Of a stretch of DNA of 64,000 nt, positions 62,726 through 64,000 are shown in pieces. The notes beneath the pieces are model-generated. The model searched no databases and was not told the DNA's origin. It saw nothing but the letters and a program-made list of their open reading frames with translations. The DNA is taken from assembly GCA_016185015.1 (NCBI GenBank), contig JACPOI010000005.1:1-64000 (forward strand), written 5' to 3'. The translations under genes and the position numbers were made by a program. The DNA is from Burkholderiales bacterium. GTDB taxonomy: Bacteria; Pseudomonadota; Gammaproteobacteria; Burkholderiales; Burkholderiaceae_C. The first letter of the stretch is position 1. Each line of letters starts with the position of its first letter.

Positions 62726-64000
62726 GTGGAAGTTTCATTCAGCCAGGAAATCAAGTCGCTGGCGCTGGGCCAGGGCCAGACCTTTCATGGCGAAGGCATC
62801 CTGGCCATCACCAAGGGCCTTCTGCAGTCGGGCGTGGCCTATGTGGGCGGCTACCAGGGCGCGCCGGTCTCGCACCTGCTGGACGTGATGGTGCAGGCCA
62901 AGTCCTATATGGACGAACTCGGCGTGCACGTCGAAGCCTGCTCCAACGAGGCCTCGGCCGCCGCCATGCTGGGCGCCTCCATCCACTACCCGCTGCGCGG
63001 CGCCGTGACCTGGAAGTCCATCGTCGGCACCAATGTCGCGGCCGACGCCTTGTCCAATCTCTCGTCCCCGGGTGTCACGGGCGGCGTGCTCATCGTCGTG
63101 GGCGAAGACTACGGCGAGGGCGCCAGCGTGATCCAGGAACGCACCCACGCCTACGCGCTCAAGTCCGGCATGGTGCTACTTGACCCGCGGCCTGATCTGG
63201 GCCGTATGGTCGACATGGTGGAGCATGGTTTCGCCCTGTCCGAGGCGTCCAATATGCCGGCCATCCTCGAACTACGCATCCGCGCCTGCCACGTGCGCGG
63301 CAGCTTCCAGGCCAAGGACAACCGCATCTCCAAGGTGTCCACGCGCGACCTGATGGAGGAACCCGCCAGCTTCAACTACGAGCGCCTGGCCCATCCGCCC
63401 GTGACCTTCCGCCACGAGAAGCTCAAGAGCGAACAACGTGTGCCGGCCGCGCGGCAGTACATCCGCGAACACAAGCTCAACGAATTGTTCGCCGGCAAGC
63501 ACAGCGACCTGGGCATCGTGGTGCAGGGTGGCCTGTACAACACGCTCATCCGCACCCTGCAGCAGTTCGGCCTGGCCGATGCCTTTGGCCAGACCGACAT
63601 CCCGCTGCTGGTGCTCAACGTGACCTACCCGCTGGTGCCCGAGGAGCTCAGCGAGTTCTGCATCGGCAAACGCGCCGTGCTCATGGTGGAAGAAGGCCAG
63701 CCCGAATACATCGAGCAGGAACTCGCCACGATGCTGCGCCGCGCCGACATCCAGACCCCGCTGCATGGCAAGGACATGCTGGCCCTGGCCGGCGAGTACT
63801 CGGCCGAGGTCATGGCCGGCGGTCTGGAGAAATTCCTGCGTCGCTACCGCTCCGAACTGCTGCCCGGCACTGTGCCGCAGTGGCTGCAGGGCAACCGTGA
63901 CCGCCGCGCGGCCATCGCCAACGAGATCACAAAAAACAGCGGCCAGCCCCTGCCGGCCCGTCCACCGGGCATGTGCATCGGCTGCCCAGAGCGCCCGGTG
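62726..64000 (+). CDS. Indolepyruvate ferredoxin oxidoreductase family protein (3' end outside window)
   Basis: A GTG at 62726 with GAGGAA seven bases upstream opens a frame that stays open to the window edge (425 codons); it is absent from the ORF track because it does not stop. It begins VSFSQEIKSLALGQGQTFHGEGILAITKGLLQSGVAYVGGYQGAPVSHLLD and has EACSNEASAAAMLGASI, VGEDYGEGASVIQERTHAYALKSGM, VMVEEGQPEYIEQEL and GMCIGCPERPV at the end. This is the thiamine diphosphate enzyme family that turns indolepyruvate or other aryl-pyruvates into acyl-CoA with ferredoxin reduction; bacterial aerobes carry fused forms over 1100 residues long. Regulated in all likelihood by the divergent LysR. Confidence 0.9.
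   Translation, partial: MEVSFSQEIKSLALGQGQTFHGEGILAITKGLLQSGVAYVGGYQGAPVSHLLDVMVQAKSYMDELGVHVEACSNEASAAAMLGASIHYPLRGAVTWKSIVGTNVAADALSNLSSPGVTGGVLIVVGEDYGEGASVIQERTHAYALKSGMVLLDPRPDLGRMVDMVEHGFALSEASNMPAILELRIRACHVRGSFQAKDNRISKVSTRDLMEEPASFNYERLAHPPVTFRHEKLKSEQRVPAARQYIREHKLNELFAGKHSDLGIVVQGGLYNTLIRTLQQFGLADAFGQTDIPLLVLNVTYPLVPEELSEFCIGKRAVLMVEEGQPEYIEQELATMLRRADIQTPLHGKDMLALAGEYSAEVMAGGLEKFLRRYRSELLPGTVPQWLQGNRDRRAAIANEITKNSGQPLPARPPGMCIGCPERPV

Overview
The window is a high-GC chromosomal segment whose proteins look like those of a betaproteobacterium of the order Burkholderiales, most likely family Comamonadaceae. The clues are the paired DUF1631 genes, the WaaA/WaaC genes, the AhpC form with FTFNCPTE, the SOS box of the Gram-negative CTGT-N8-ACAG type, and an intergenic repeat family whose spurious ORFs carry FERSEF/NSLRSN peptides. 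The organism assignment is inference; no rRNA or tRNA gene is visible.

Layout. (1) 1-5036 is the right end of an integrated mobile element: three consecutive tyrosine recombinase genes on the minus strand. The third is interrupted by the 3' end of a group II intron lying in antisense (HNH tail of its reverse transcriptase, then domains V and VI). The element sits inside a PA0069-family radical SAM gene, cut exactly at its Cys-motif codons; the 5' stub of that gene remains at 5037-5291. (2) A well-formed LexA (SOS) box lies between this stub and dgkA. (3) 5.4-8.7 kb: dgkA, rlpA, a P1-family self-processing peptidase and a TAXI-type binding protein. (4) 8.7-15 kb: a minus-strand run in which two DUF1631 paralogues flank ettA. 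(5) 15.3-20.8 kb: rhlE with a strong terminator, a cupin, gloA, a GGDEF-EAL protein and a ChaC-like cyclotransferase; then sodC.

(6) 21.4-25.6 kb: a molybdenum hydroxylase operon (2Fe-2S subunit, Tat-exported Moco subunit, XdhC, MocA-like cytidylyltransferase), followed by pdxH and an AEC carrier. (7) 27.34-27.96 kb is not coding: it is a set of nearly concentric inverted repeats around a 28-bp perfect palindrome. (8) 28-33.4 kb: a minus-strand operon msrA - ABC ATPase - FtsX-type permease - DUF3299 - small membrane protein - ZnuD-like TonB receptor, which I read as a metal (probably zinc) system. (9) 33.5-41.1 kb: TetR regulator with a 22-bp operator, RND adaptor, RND pump, a PCMT-like methyltransferase, a rhodanese and a TolC-type channel. 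(10) 41-46.6 kb: waaA, waaC, phosphomannomutase, a 53-codon basic ORF, a GIDE protein with an EF-hand loop, and lemA.

(11) 46.6-51.8 kb: ahpF/ahpC, chrA, an ElyC/YdcF-like protein and a membrane protein. (12) 52-57.6 kb: a PleD-like diguanylate cyclase, a CNNM/CorC protein and a CHASE2 serine/threonine kinase. (13) 57.7-64 kb: apaH, a second RhlE-like helicase, an ornithine cyclodeaminase-family reductase, dcd, a LysR regulator and, running off the right edge, an indolepyruvate ferredoxin oxidoreductase-type gene with a GTG start that the ORF track misses.

Most of the window is ordinary chromosomal gene content. The most unusual parts are the element/intron/SOS-gene junction at the left, the nested palindrome at 27.6 kb, the DUF1631-ettA-DUF1631 run and the msrA-to-TonB-receptor operon. 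I did not find a clearly new defence, toxin or CRISPR-like system.
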